A stretch of 64,000 nucleotides of DNA. Source: Chloroflexota bacterium (GTDB lineage: Bacteria; Chloroflexota; Anaerolineae; Anaerolineales; Villigracilaceae). The notes beneath the pieces are model-generated. The model was not told where the DNA came from. It ran no database searches and saw only the letters and a list, made by a program, of their open reading frames with translations. The stretch lies in contig JACRBJ010000036.1 of NCBI GenBank assembly GCA_016234555.1, forward strand, positions 1-64,000, given 5' to 3'. Shown here piece by piece: positions 1-8,782 of the stretch. Every line of letters starts with the position of its first letter. Positions within the stretch are counted from its first letter, which is position 1. The position numbers and the translations under genes were made by a program.

Positions 1-105
1 ACCCGTCTCGACAACCTGGAGCATCTGTTCAAAAGTCTTTCGCTGAACGCCTGTTGACCGCTTGAATTCTTCATCTTTGAGCACTTGTACGGTTTCGTAT
101 CTCAT
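1..105 (-). CDS. IS5-like transposase, N-terminal fragment cut by the window edge
   Basis: Reading leftward from the ATG at 105 gives 35 codons beginning MRYETVQVLKDEEFKRSTGV and continuing with QRKTFEQMLQVV to the window edge. This matches the start of IS5-superfamily transposases, a helix-turn-helix of the 'F-x-R-x-T-G-V-x-x-x-T-F-x-x-M' type that precedes the DDE domain. The element end should lie roughly at 137-150, where the neighbouring regulator becomes readable again after a TAA at 138. The rest of the element is outside the window, so completeness cannot be judged. Family membership is from recalled motifs. Confidence 0.6.
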   Translation of the reverse strand, partial: MRYETVQVLKDEEFKRSTGVQRKTFEQMLQVVETG

Positions 106-221
106 GTGCCTATTATGGCACACTTATGCAAGAGGTCTAATGTCTCTCTGCTGTTCACTCGGAACAGGGTCAATGGGATCAGGCAATTGCCTGTGCCCGA
201 CGCTGGGTCGCCCTGGATCGT

Positions 222-2915
222 TTGAACGAGCCTGCCTCCCGCGTTTTGATGGACTTGTACGCCCGTTCCGGTCAGCGTAATGCTGCTCTTCGTCAATATG
301 AGGAATTGGCCCGTTCACTCAAGGAGCAGATGGGGCAGGAACCGGAGATGGAAACGCGTCGGTTGTATGAGCAGATACGGGGAAGAGATGAAACAACACC
401 AGCTATGCCATCCCCTGAACGCTCGACATCATCATTTCCCCTCCTAAAGACAAAACTGTATCTTCCCGCTCTACCTCTCTCCAGAGTGATACGCTCACTC
501 CTAATTGAACGTTTGGATGAGGCGGAAAAGCGTGCGTTGACCATCATCTCGGCACCCGCCGGCTTTGGCAAGACGACATTGCTGGCAGAGTGGATCGCGC
601 AAACGTCATTACCAGTTGCCTGGCTTTCACTGGATGGAGGTGATAACGACCCGTATCGTTTCCTTTCTTATCTGGTTTCCGCCCTCGAAAGTATCCATGA
701 AAGTGTCGGGACCGAAGCCAGGCAGATCATGCAATCCCTGCAGTTGGTGCCTTCCCATATCATTCTGGCATCCCTGATGAACGATCTCGGCAGGCTGGCT
801 GAGCCATATGCGTTGGTGCTGGACGATTACCAGTTCATCACGGAACACGCCGTGCATGAGGCAATGTCTTACCTGCTGGATCACATTCCTTCCAACATGC
901 ATCTGGTAATCTCCACCCGGGCCGATCCGCCGCTGCAGTTGGGACGGTTGCGTGCACACGACCAGATGTTGGAACTGCGCACACAGGATCTGCGCTTCAC
1001 TCCCCAAGAAGCAACCGAGTTCTTGAATGCCATCATGCGGCTTGATCTTTCAGCAATGGATATAGAAAACCTGGGGCTGCGTACCGAAGGCTGGGTGGTG
1101 GGACTGAAGATGGCAGCTCTCTCCATGCAAGGAAGGGAGGATGCCAGCGAGTTCATCCGTGCATTTTCAGGCAGTCACCGCTATGTACTGGATTACCTGG
1201 TGGAGGAGGTGCTGAAGCGACAACCTGCCCACATTCAGACCTTCCTGCTGGAGACATCCATTCTGGAGAAGCTTAGCGGTCCCTTATGTGACGCGCTGAT
1301 GACCGATGAGTGGAAGAAATCAGGGGAAAGTGGGCAGACGATCCTTGAAAATCTGGAAAGGAACAACCTATTCCTCATTCCTCTCGACGACCACAAACAA
1401 TGGTATCGCTACCATCACCTCTTTGCTGATTTGTTGCGATCACGACTCCAACAGTCAGCCCCGGAACGAACCATCCAGTTGTTTTCACGAGCTGCCGAAT
1501 GGTGTGAGCAGGATGGGCAGGTGGCTGATGCGGTGGGCTATGCTCTCGCCGCCAGGGACTATGCGCGAGCAGGAGAGGTGGTTGCGAAATATTGGGGAGC
1601 CATTGTAAAAAATGGTGAGATCGAAACAGTTTGGTCCTGGCTGAATGCTCTACCGGAGAACGTCATCAGGAACAGTGCACCGCTCAGCATTACCTGTTGC
1701 TGGGTGCTTTGGCTCAAGGGCCAGATCAGTGCGATCGAGGCGCACCTTGTGGATGCGGAACGCATATATGGTGAGTCGGTTGTGCCAAAAGTGGCCATTG
1801 CGGACGATGAGGCCTATACTTTATTACCTGCCGAAATTGCAGCCTTGCGCTCGTTCGTGGCTCGTTATCATGCCGAGCATGAAACTGCCATCGCACATGC
1901 CGAGCGTGCCATCCAATTGTTATCTGTGAATCCATTGTCCCAGGCAAGCGTCCAGGTTCGCTCACCCACTTATTTGGCGCTGGCAACAGCATATAACGGT
2001 GCGGGCCACCTCCAAAAAGCGGTTGATGCCTATACTGAGTCCATCCGTTGGAGTCGCCTTGGAAAAAGCGCCACCGGTTTGGCGGCAACTTACCTGCTGA
2101 TCAAGCCTCTTCTCTTGCTGGGACGCCTGCGGGCGGCGGATGAGGCCTGTCGGGATGCGCTACGTTTCACTGAAGAAAATGGAATGTCATGCCTGCCCGC
2201 AGCTGGTATATTGCACGTGGCGTTGAGTGAGGTGCTGGTGGAACAAAATGAGATAGGGTCTGCCGAGGAATACCTTGTTCAGGGAATCGAGCAGGGGAAG
2301 TGGAGCGGGCGCCTTGAAGGGGTGAGGAATGCTGCCCCGGCGCTGGTCCGCCTGCGATTGGCACGTGGGGATACGAGCGGGGCATTAAAGGCCGTTCAGG
2401 AGGCCGAAGCTGCACTTGGCGAAGTTCCACCTCCGTTGGCTATAGCGGAGTTACTCGCGCTACGAGTAAGAGCTCTACTTCAGCAGGGTTCTTTGAATGA
2501 GGCAGCACAATGTGCTGACAAAGCAGTGATTCTGACTGATGAGGATCGAGGGCAGGCAAAGGAAGCGGCAAATCTCGCCGCGTTCAGGGTATTGGTGACC
2601 AGGGGAAAGCCTAGTGAAACCATTGCCCAGATGACGCCTTATCTTGCCACCGCGGAGGAACGCGGACTATTGGGCGTGGCAATCGAGTTGCGTATTCTCC
2701 GTTGTCTGGCATATCTGCGTCAAGGTGATATAGAAAATGCAAAGGCAGATCTACTGTATTCTCTCTTCCTGGCAGAACCTGAGGGGTACATTCGAATTTT
2801 CCTGGATGAGGGCAAACCTATTTCTAAACTCCTCAGGCAGTTGAGAAGGTCAAAATTGACTCCTCAATTAAAAAACTATGTAGACCAACTGTTGGAGACC
2901 TCCACTCCCGCTTGA
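222..2915 (+). CDS. MalT-like ATP-dependent transcriptional regulator, N-terminally truncated (BTAD remnant)
   Basis: An 897-residue signal-transduction ATPase. Residues 1-55 are the end of a bacterial transcriptional activator domain (RSGQRNAALRQYEELARSL). Homology continues upstream in frame to about base 150 (HSEQGQWDQAIACARRW) and then stops at a TAA at 138-140, next to the IS fragment. From residue 75 follows the MalT-type STAND ATPase (start KTKLYLP, Walker A APAGFGKT at 111-118, Walker B VLDDYQ), then a long TPR-like helical region. No LuxR helix-turn-helix follows at the C terminus. The N-terminal winged-helix DNA-binding domain expected in this family is missing, so the remaining product (TTG at 222) probably cannot bind DNA and may be a pseudogene. 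Its original target is unknown. Confidence 0.75.
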   Translation: MNEPASRVLMDLYARSGQRNAALRQYEELARSLKEQMGQEPEMETRRLYEQIRGRDETTPAMPSPERSTSSFPLLKTKLYLPALPLSRVIRSLLIERLDEAEKRALTIISAPAGFGKTTLLAEWIAQTSLPVAWLSLDGGDNDPYRFLSYLVSALESIHESVGTEARQIMQSLQLVPSHIILASLMNDLGRLAEPYALVLDDYQFITEHAVHEAMSYLLDHIPSNMHLVISTRADPPLQLGRLRAHDQMLELRTQDLRFTPQEATEFLNAIMRLDLSAMDIENLGLRTEGWVVGLKMAALSMQGREDASEFIRAFSGSHRYVLDYLVEEVLKRQPAHIQTFLLETSILEKLSGPLCDALMTDEWKKSGESGQTILENLERNNLFLIPLDDHKQWYRYHHLFADLLRSRLQQSAPERTIQLFSRAAEWCEQDGQVADAVGYALAARDYARAGEVVAKYWGAIVKNGEIETVWSWLNALPENVIRNSAPLSITCCWVLWLKGQISAIEAHLVDAERIYGESVVPKVAIADDEAYTLLPAEIAALRSFVARYHAEHETAIAHAERAIQLLSVNPLSQASVQVRSPTYLALATAYNGAGHLQKAVDAYTESIRWSRLGKSATGLAATYLLIKPLLLLGRLRAADEACRDALRFTEENGMSCLPAAGILHVALSEVLVEQNEIGSAEEYLVQGIEQGKWSGRLEGVRNAAPALVRLRLARGDTSGALKAVQEAEAALGEVPPPLAIAELLALRVRALLQQGSLNEAAQCADKAVILTDEDRGQAKEAANLAAFRVLVTRGKPSETIAQMTPYLATAEERGLLGVAIELRILRCLAYLRQGDIENAKADLLYSLFLAEPEGYIRIFLDEGKPISKLLRQLRRSKLTPQLKNYVDQLLETSTPA

Positions 2916-2938
2916 TAATTGAACACGAGCTCCATTTA

Positions 2939-2970
2939 ACATGTCCGTAACGATTTCGTTACGGACATGT
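2939..2970. terminator. Perfect 15-bp inverted repeat between regulator and MFS gene
   Basis: Two perfect 15-nt arms (ACATGTCCGTAACGA and its complement) are separated by two T residues and followed by a short T run. It starts 24 nt after the regulator stop and ends 45 nt before the MFS start. It may terminate the regulator transcript, but the tight two-base centre also fits a dimeric repressor operator for the MFS gene. Confidence 0.5.
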
Positions 2971-3015
2971 TTTATGATGAGCACAAATAATTCGAGCAAA
3001 AAGAAGGATCGATAA

Positions 3016-4248
3016 ATGAGCACAAAAATTGACCGGAAATCTCCTGGTATTTTAGTTGCCCTGGCACTTTGCATGGCATTGCAAATGACCGGCTTTGTGA
3101 TGATACTGCCGCTGTTTGCCCGCCGCTTTGAGAGTTTTGGCGCCGGGGTGGAAGCCCTCGGAATCAGCGCCATGGCCTATGCTCTCACCAGCACCGTCGC
3201 TGCACCATTCATCGGAACGCTCGCTGATCGCATCGGACGCCGCCCCATCATCCTGCTTTCGCTCGCGGCTTATATCGTGGCATTCAGCGGATACCTGTTC
3301 GCGACTTCAACCTGGCTGTTGATTGTGCTTCGTGGACTGGCAGGAGTCTTTACTGCTGGACTGATTCCCGCCATTACCGGCAGCGTCGGCGACCTGGCTT
3401 TGGAGGATCGGCGTGCACAATGGATTGGCATTCTCAATGGAGGCGCATCCGTGGGGTGGATTGCCGGTCCCATATTGGGCGGCCTGCTATATGACCATTT
3501 CGGTTATGTGGTGCCATTCGCCGCAGCAATAGTGATGACGGTTGGCGCGTTGCTTCTTGCCGTATTCCTGATCCCTGAGACATATAAAGATACCCATCTT
3601 GATCGTTCCCGTTCATCATTGAAGAGCGGATTTCAAACCCTGTCCTCCCCATCGACATTTTTTCTGCTGATGTTGATCAGCTTCGGGGTGATGTTCGCCT
3701 GGGCGTTCATCGAACCGAAATTAATGTTCTATGCCTACGATGATCTGGGCTGGACCTCATCCCAATTGGGGTTAGCCATGAGCACATATGGAGCGGCCTT
3801 GATGTTCGGCGAATTTGCCCTTGGCCAATTGAGTGATCGTGTGGGGCGTAAACCCGTATTGGCGTTGGGCTTGATGCTTTTCTCTGCCCAGTTTATTGGA
3901 CTGGCCATTTTCCACAATGTGACATGGATCGTAATGAGTTTCATCCTGGCTGGGCTGGGAAACGCCCTCTATGATCCAGCTTTGAGCGCCTATATCCTCG
4001 ATATTACTCCACCCGAATACAAAGCACGTAGCATGGGACTCAAAAGCACTGTCGGTTCGATCGGAAGTCTGCTTGGTCCGGCGTCGGTTGTATTGATTTC
4101 TCCGTTTGCAGGCCCGCAGGTTGTATTTCTGATTTCCGCCGGGCTGGTATTTGTGCTTACTTTTATCTCCGGGTTGGCACTTCACACACCACAACTTATA
4201 GTGAGCTCTCGATTTGAATCCCAGTCTACCCTTACACTGCAAAAATAG
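3016..4248 (+). CDS. MFS transporter, probable drug/metabolite exporter (DHA1-like)
   Basis: This 410-residue polytopic inner-membrane protein has about 12 hydrophobic segments. The first half carries the MFS motif A loop GTLADRIGRRP after TM2, and the second half carries the corresponding GQLSDRVGRKP loop, so both six-helix bundles are complete. A PAITGSVGDLA/GPILGG stretch resembles motif C of proton-drug antiporters. The start ATG has a purine-rich AGAAGGATCG upstream. The 14-nt gap to the next gene suggests co-transcription. Substrate is not deducible; multidrug or antibiotic export is the usual role of the subfamily. Confidence 0.85.
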   Translation: MSTKIDRKSPGILVALALCMALQMTGFVMILPLFARRFESFGAGVEALGISAMAYALTSTVAAPFIGTLADRIGRRPIILLSLAAYIVAFSGYLFATSTWLLIVLRGLAGVFTAGLIPAITGSVGDLALEDRRAQWIGILNGGASVGWIAGPILGGLLYDHFGYVVPFAAAIVMTVGALLLAVFLIPETYKDTHLDRSRSSLKSGFQTLSSPSTFFLLMLISFGVMFAWAFIEPKLMFYAYDDLGWTSSQLGLAMSTYGAALMFGEFALGQLSDRVGRKPVLALGLMLFSAQFIGLAIFHNVTWIVMSFILAGLGNALYDPALSAYILDITPPEYKARSMGLKSTVGSIGSLLGPASVVLISPFAGPQVVFLISAGLVFVLTFISGLALHTPQLIVSSRFESQSTLTLQK

Positions 4249-4262
4249 AAAGGAAAGCAAAC

Positions 4263-4736
4263 ATGTTAGAAATTTTGACCCCTTTATCCACCTGGCTTCA
4301 TGCCCTGGCAACAGTTGTCTTCATTGGGCACTTTGTACTACTCACCCTGATATATCTACCTGCAATAAAAGACAAGCCTGATATTCCAGTTGGTGTGATT
4401 CTTAGCGAGCTCTCAAAGCGCAGCCGGCTTTGGATGTATGTCGCACTGCTCGTTTTCATGATCACCGGGATTCATCTCACGATCATTGATCCAAATTATC
4501 TAGGCATCGGGAATTTTGGCAACCTTTGGTGCATCCTGATGTTGGTAAAACATTTCTTGATCGTGGGGATGATCGTTGCAGGTTTTTGGTTCAATGCAAT
4601 CCTTCGTGTTGGTCCCATGTTATCGTCGAAAAATGGATCAAACCAGGCATTCGACCGCTTTCGTTTATACGTCAACGGCATGGCAACTACTGGCATTCTA
4701 GTTCTGCTCTTGACAGCCCTTTCGCAGGTGAAATAA
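4263..4736 (+). CDS. Four-helix membrane protein, CopD-like
   Basis: A 157-residue protein with four predicted membrane spans: HALATVVFIGHFVLLTLI, MYVALLVFMITGIHLTI, WCILMLVKHFLIVGMIVAG and TTGILVLLLTAL. Histidines in the first three spans (H13, H22, the GIHL and KHF positions) recall CopD/DUF2269-type proteins, in which such residues may bind haem or metal. An AAAGGAAAGC ribosome-binding site precedes the ATG, and it follows the MFS gene by 14 nt, so the two probably form an operon. Function is unproven. Confidence 0.6.
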   Translation: MLEILTPLSTWLHALATVVFIGHFVLLTLIYLPAIKDKPDIPVGVILSELSKRSRLWMYVALLVFMITGIHLTIIDPNYLGIGNFGNLWCILMLVKHFLIVGMIVAGFWFNAILRVGPMLSSKNGSNQAFDRFRLYVNGMATTGILVLLLTALSQVK

Positions 4737-4850
4737 CGCCAAAAGTGATGGGTGGTTTACTTTGCTCCACGAACATGTCCAGAAAGGTGACGGCAAATGC
4801 TCCGACATTCTAATGGATAAAATTTTGGCTATGTCATAACAGGAGAAATC

Positions 4851-5999
4851 ATGAACAAAATCCTCTTAAGAAAAGAGAGTGGGATGGACAGCGTCGTTCC
4901 CGCCCGTAGTGGATGGATTCTCGACTGGCAGCGTTGGGCGCCCTATGCTGCGGTTGCGTGGTCACTAGCCTACACTGCGCTGGGCGTTTACTGGGTGATG
5001 AGTGGACGCGGGTTCCCAACCATGTCTGACAGTTGGGGACCACTGCTTGGACGGTTCGGACCGGATATTGCTTGGATCGTCGTGATGATGGCAGGAATCC
5101 CTGCGGCGGCGGTGGGAACGGCGATGCTGCGTGGGTCGCGAAGCAGGGCGCTCCGATCTCTTTTCATAACTGCCGGAACACTGCTCGCCGGAATCCTCCT
5201 CTTGCTTATGACCTCCCTCGACCTGCTGATCAAGCTTGGTTATACCCCTTATGCCCTCCTCAGTCTCTTCACTGGCGTGGAGGTTGGCGAGAAAATATTG
5301 GAGTCTTGGTCTCAATGGGCGACGATCCACCAATTGCTGTGTCTTCTCGGCGGGTTCCTCTGGCTGGGTGCCACCGTCTGCTACGCCCGCCGGAGCGGGG
5401 ATGCCTGCCTGTATTGCGGTCGCCGAGATGGCCCGGAGGGGTGGACGAGTCCGGAACAGGCCGCGCGCTGGGGCCGGATCGCCGTGTATGTGGCGATGGT
5501 GGTTCCGGTTTGCTACGCCCTCACTCGTTACGCTTGGGCGCTGGGATTCCCGCTGGGGATGGGCGAGAAGCAATTTCATGTCGGTCAAGAGAGTGGCAAT
5601 TGGGTAAGGGGAGCGCTCTTTCTGGGGAACTTCATCCTGATGGGAGCCTTCCTGATGCTTGGCTTGGTGCAGCGCTGGGGTGAGGTCTTCCCACGCTGGA
5701 TGATCGGCCTAGCTGGACGCCGCGTCCCCATCGCCTTGGCAGCGGTCCCGGCCTCGCTCGCATCGGTGCTACTGATCGTGGGAGGCATCGGGATATGGTC
5801 CGGCTTAGATCAGATGGCCGATAATTTGGCGGCTATTGGGGTAGAGGGGATCAGGCTCATCTGGGAAATAACCATCCAGCTCGGTCCTACCTTGCTGTTC
5901 CCGGTCTGGGGTGTAGCGCTTGCGGTGGCAACGCTGGGCTACTACTACCGGCGGCGCGGCTCATGCAGTGTTTGTGGTCGTGGCTTGCTGTCCCAGTAA
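4851..5999 (+). CDS. Polytopic membrane protein with two CxxCGR motifs, function unknown
   Basis: This 382-residue protein has roughly eight to nine hydrophobic segments. Two short Cys motifs of identical form, C-x-x-C-G-R, occur at residues 186-191 in a hydrophilic loop and at 372-377 in the tail after the last span. They could be paired zinc knuckles or redox sites. The start at 4851 is supported by AGGAGA four bases upstream; a second ATG nine codons later is less well placed. No catalytic family is recognised. A 114-nt gap separates it from the CopD-like gene, so it may belong to the same transcript. Confidence 0.6.
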   Translation: MNKILLRKESGMDSVVPARSGWILDWQRWAPYAAVAWSLAYTALGVYWVMSGRGFPTMSDSWGPLLGRFGPDIAWIVVMMAGIPAAAVGTAMLRGSRSRALRSLFITAGTLLAGILLLLMTSLDLLIKLGYTPYALLSLFTGVEVGEKILESWSQWATIHQLLCLLGGFLWLGATVCYARRSGDACLYCGRRDGPEGWTSPEQAARWGRIAVYVAMVVPVCYALTRYAWALGFPLGMGEKQFHVGQESGNWVRGALFLGNFILMGAFLMLGLVQRWGEVFPRWMIGLAGRRVPIALAAVPASLASVLLIVGGIGIWSGLDQMADNLAAIGVEGIRLIWEITIQLGPTLLFPVWGVALAVATLGYYYRRRGSCSVCGRGLLSQ

Positions 6000-6107
6000 A
6001 CGCGACAATGAGCTAAAACTGTTGTCAGGAAAGGATTGAAATGTTTTGTAGCGATAATTTATTGTGGGCATGCTAAACTGAGTGCAGACAAAATGGAGAT
6101 AATTTTG

Positions 6108-6440
6108 ATGGAAAACAAAAAGAAAAACCATTCAAAATCCGATCAATCATCCTCTCAAAATGATGGCGGGATATACGAGATCAAGATCAAAGGGCTTCTT
6201 GACGACCATTGGGGACAATGGTTCGAAGGAATGACTCTAAAACACCAGAAAAATGGTGAGACGGGACAGGATTGTACCCTCATCATTGGTCCGATTGCAG
6301 ATCAGCCGGCCCTCCATGGTTTACTGGCAAAGATTCGAGATCTTAATCTAATATTGGTATCAGTTAGAAGGTTGGGATCGAAGGATTTGCGTAACCAGAA
6401 GAAAGGTCGAGGTCAGAAACAAAAGAAGGCCGCTTGGTAG
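6108..6440 (+). CDS. Small conserved cytosolic protein, function unknown
   Basis: A 110-residue protein with a charged Lys/Ser/Gln-rich N terminus, then a compact domain around YEIKIKGLLDDHWGQWFEGM, a segment PIADQPALHGLLAKIRDLNL and a basic tail. Proteins with this 'GxLDxxWxxWFxG ... DQxALHGLLxKIRDLxL' pattern are, as I recall, common in Actinobacteria and Chloroflexota, but I know of no demonstrated function. The start at 6108 is preferred over an upstream ATG at 6036 because GGAG lies about ten bases before it. No membrane segment is visible. Confidence 0.65.
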   Translation: MENKKKNHSKSDQSSSQNDGGIYEIKIKGLLDDHWGQWFEGMTLKHQKNGETGQDCTLIIGPIADQPALHGLLAKIRDLNLILVSVRRLGSKDLRNQKKGRGQKQKKAAW

Positions 6441-6488
6441 GTCCCTGCACAGTGGAATTCATGCAGCATTTCAGCGAAAGGAACAGGC

Positions 6489-8045
6489 ATGAACAATCGT
6501 CTGTACACGTTAAACATGTTACTTATCGTGGCATTCTTGCTTGGAGGCATGACTACATGTTCCAGACCTTCGGGTGAAGAACTCCAGCCGGCATACTGGC
6601 CAACACAGGGTTGGAGAAGCACCCTGCCTGAAGAACAGGGAATGGATTCGGCTGAGCTGGTTCGCATGTTTGAATACGTTGAGGATAACAACATTGATCT
6701 ACACAGTCTATTGATCGTCCGAAACGGCTTCCTGGTCATGGAGGCTTACTGGCATCCGTATGGTCCGAACGACAGGCATTCAATAGAGTCGATCGTAAAA
6801 ACCGTGACGGGAACTCTGCTCGGCATTGCCATAGACCGTAGCGAGGTTAAAAATACAAGGCAGAAGCTTGTTGATTTTTTCCCTGACCGGGTCATCCAAA
6901 ATATGGACAAAGATAAAAAGTCGATCACCCTTGGCAACTTGCTTTCGATGACCCCAGGTCTTGATTGTGAAGATGTAGTCGCCCTGGGTGGAATGGATCA
7001 GGCTGGTGATTGGGTTCAATACTTTTTGGATTTGCCCATGTCGTCGAAAGCCGGCAAAAAATGGATTTATTGTAGTGGCACCTCCCATCTTATCTCTGCT
7101 ATTTTACAAAAAGAAACCGGTATGGACTCAAGAACCTATGCGAATCAAAATCTTTTTGCACCTCTTGGAATCCCGCAGATCACCGTGAAGGATTGGGCGG
7201 CAGATCCCCAAGGGATTACGAATGGGATCACTGGCTTGTATCTGACGCCGCGCGAACTGGCAGAATATGGCTACCTCTACCTAAACAAAGGCAGGTGGGA
7301 TGGAAGACAGATCGTCTCATCTCAATGGGTAGATAAGTCAACGAAAGAACAGGCATATATTGGCGAAGATGAATATGTGGGCGGGCTTGACCGGAGATTT
7401 GGTTATTTCTGGTCCATTTTTCCGGAGCAAAAATATTACGGGTACCTGGGCAGGGGCGGGCAGGAATTATTCGTTCTTCCCCGGGAGAACATGGTGATTG
7501 TTTTTACAGGGGCAGTGGAGGTAGGCGAAGAAGGTATTCTCCTAAACCTCATCAACGACTATATTGTTCCATCTGTCTGTTCTGAGAGTGCTCTTCCCTC
7601 AAATCCGGAGGCAGGTGTAGAGCTGGAAACGTTTATTCAAACGGCTGCCGGATCAAAGCAGCCTGTTCCTGCCCTACCTGATAAAGCCTTGAATATCACT
7701 GACAAAACATACAAACTCGAACCAAATTTCTTGGGTTGGTCTGATATGACGTTTCACTTTGAGCCGGGTTTGGATGAAGCGACTCTGACAATATCAGGCT
7801 CACCCAAACTCAAGATTGGTTTGGATAACCGTTACCGTCTTACCAATTCCCCCAACAGCAGACCCATTGGACTAAGAGGTCAGTGGGCGGGAACTGACAG
7901 ACTTTACCTGGACTATATTATCTTTGGTGATTTTATAAGAAGCGAAGCATGGATGACGTTCACTGGAGATGAAATAACGATAACGATAAGCTACCTTAAT
8001 TGGAACAACCCCCCAATTGTTTTACATGGAAGTCTCCAAAAGTAG
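6489..8045 (+). CDS. Secreted serine hydrolase, beta-lactamase/penicillin-binding-protein fold
   Basis: A 518-residue protein with an N-terminal hydrophobic signal (LLIVAFLLGGMTTCS) that may be a weak lipobox. The catalytic SxxK tetrad is S-I-V-K within RHSIESIVKTVTG. The second motif, Y-x-S/N, appears as YCSGTSH. The KTG-like strand is probably GRGGQELFVLP. A C-terminal beta-rich region of about 130 residues follows. Family members include esterases, DD-peptidases and amidases; which reaction this one performs cannot be told. An AAAGGAACAGGC site precedes the ATG. It appears to be a stand-alone gene, followed by a relic-rich 740-base gap. Confidence 0.75.
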   Translation: MNNRLYTLNMLLIVAFLLGGMTTCSRPSGEELQPAYWPTQGWRSTLPEEQGMDSAELVRMFEYVEDNNIDLHSLLIVRNGFLVMEAYWHPYGPNDRHSIESIVKTVTGTLLGIAIDRSEVKNTRQKLVDFFPDRVIQNMDKDKKSITLGNLLSMTPGLDCEDVVALGGMDQAGDWVQYFLDLPMSSKAGKKWIYCSGTSHLISAILQKETGMDSRTYANQNLFAPLGIPQITVKDWAADPQGITNGITGLYLTPRELAEYGYLYLNKGRWDGRQIVSSQWVDKSTKEQAYIGEDEYVGGLDRRFGYFWSIFPEQKYYGYLGRGGQELFVLPRENMVIVFTGAVEVGEEGILLNLINDYIVPSVCSESALPSNPEAGVELETFIQTAAGSKQPVPALPDKALNITDKTYKLEPNFLGWSDMTFHFEPGLDEATLTISGSPKLKIGLDNRYRLTNSPNSRPIGLRGQWAGTDRLYLDYIIFGDFIRSEAWMTFTGDEITITISYLNWNNPPIVLHGSLQK

Positions 8046-8117
8046 TCTCGGGAATTAGACAGAATAAAGAAAACATCTTCTACTTTTTTACTCTTATGTC
8101 AACGCCGTCTTTCTTCG

Positions 8118-8345
8118 TTACCCCATCAATAACTTCGGACGATATTGCAATGTCTCCGCTACATGTGTGGATTGAATTTCCTCACTTCCCGCCAAATCTG
8201 CAATTGTCTGCGCCAGTTTCGCGCTTCGCGTGCGGTGATAGGCGCGCGCCGACAAATTGAGTTGACTCATGCACAGCACAATGTCGCCGCTCGCATCAAA
8301 CTCTGACCTTCAGCCTGCAGCTGGCAAAATTGCCACATCATCCCG
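8118..8345 (-). pseudogene. comM: comM (yifB) C-terminal relic, copy A
   Basis: Read leftward, this encodes [18 protein letters not shown], then after a frame-breaking insertion of about 13 bases [26 protein letters not shown] and [10 protein letters not shown], ending in TAA at 8118-8120. This is the C-terminal end of the Mg-chelatase-like ComM/YifB ATPase, whose typical sequence reads [26 protein letters not shown]. The ATPase core is absent, so it is a decayed fragment. The same block occurs at 30220-30372, and a shorter one at 8701-8765. Confidence 0.75.
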
Positions 8346-8480
8346 ATGTATATATCTACGCTAAATCTATCTGGTTTTTGAATGTTCTTGAACTGCTCAA
8401 TTGAGGATAAATTGATTGGATCGCCAGAGGAATCGATAATCCCTTTCATGCACATGACAATCTCTGAACGACTTTATTTA

Positions 8481-8525
8481 ATACCAAAACAGGATACACG
8501 TTGAGAGCGTATCCTGTTTTGGTAT
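8481..8525. terminator. Long hairpin in the 8.0-8.8 kb gap
   Basis: Perfect 17-nt arms (ATACCAAAACAGGATAC and complement) flank an 11-nt loop. It lies between comM relic A and the 8573-8640 repeat. It may be a bidirectional terminator or a leftover mobile-element palindrome; no intact gene abuts it. The rest of the 8346-8572 stretch holds nothing else I can recognise. Confidence 0.45.
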
Positions 8526-8572
8526 GCTATCTATTACGGCACGGCTACTCATAGCCGCTAGTCTCAAGATCT

Positions 8573-8640
8573 GCCGCCTACGTGCCGCCTACGTTCTTCT
8601 GCGAAATATATACTCGTATACCAGACTTATACCCTGCCGG
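8573..8640. repeat. 68-bp dispersed repeat, copy 1
   Basis: It starts with a tandem pair of GCCGCCTACG units and continues through a CGTATACCAGA core. A closely similar copy lies at 30423-30490 in the same orientation, again to the right of a comM relic, and a partial copy lies at 54370-54402. Origin unknown. Confidence 0.7.
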
Positions 8641-8700
8641 ACAGATACGGTTTCAGGTATGAGTTGAAAATGTGATGGTTGTACACGATAGTCTCAAATG

Positions 8701-8765
8701 ATGGGCAGGCGCCGACAAATTGAGTTGATTTATTCCTGCCCTCATCAGGCTTTGACCTTTTTCTG
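8701..8765 (-). pseudogene. comM: comM C-terminal relic, short copy B
   Basis: The leftward reading gives EKGQSLMRAGINQLNLSAPA, which matches the [18 protein letters not shown] segment of ComM, then loses similarity. It is about 65 bp long and lies just right of the 68-bp repeat. It ends 18 nt before the stop of the SIS gene, so the repeat block extends to the very edge of the sugar island. Confidence 0.6.
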
Positions 8766-8782
8766 TGGCTATGTCCGTTTTG

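Noticed and set aside
8573..8640. Tandem GCCGCCTACG units as a possible CRISPR or tandem-repeat array
   Set aside because: Only two 10-bp units without spacers; the sequence is part of a longer dispersed repeat.
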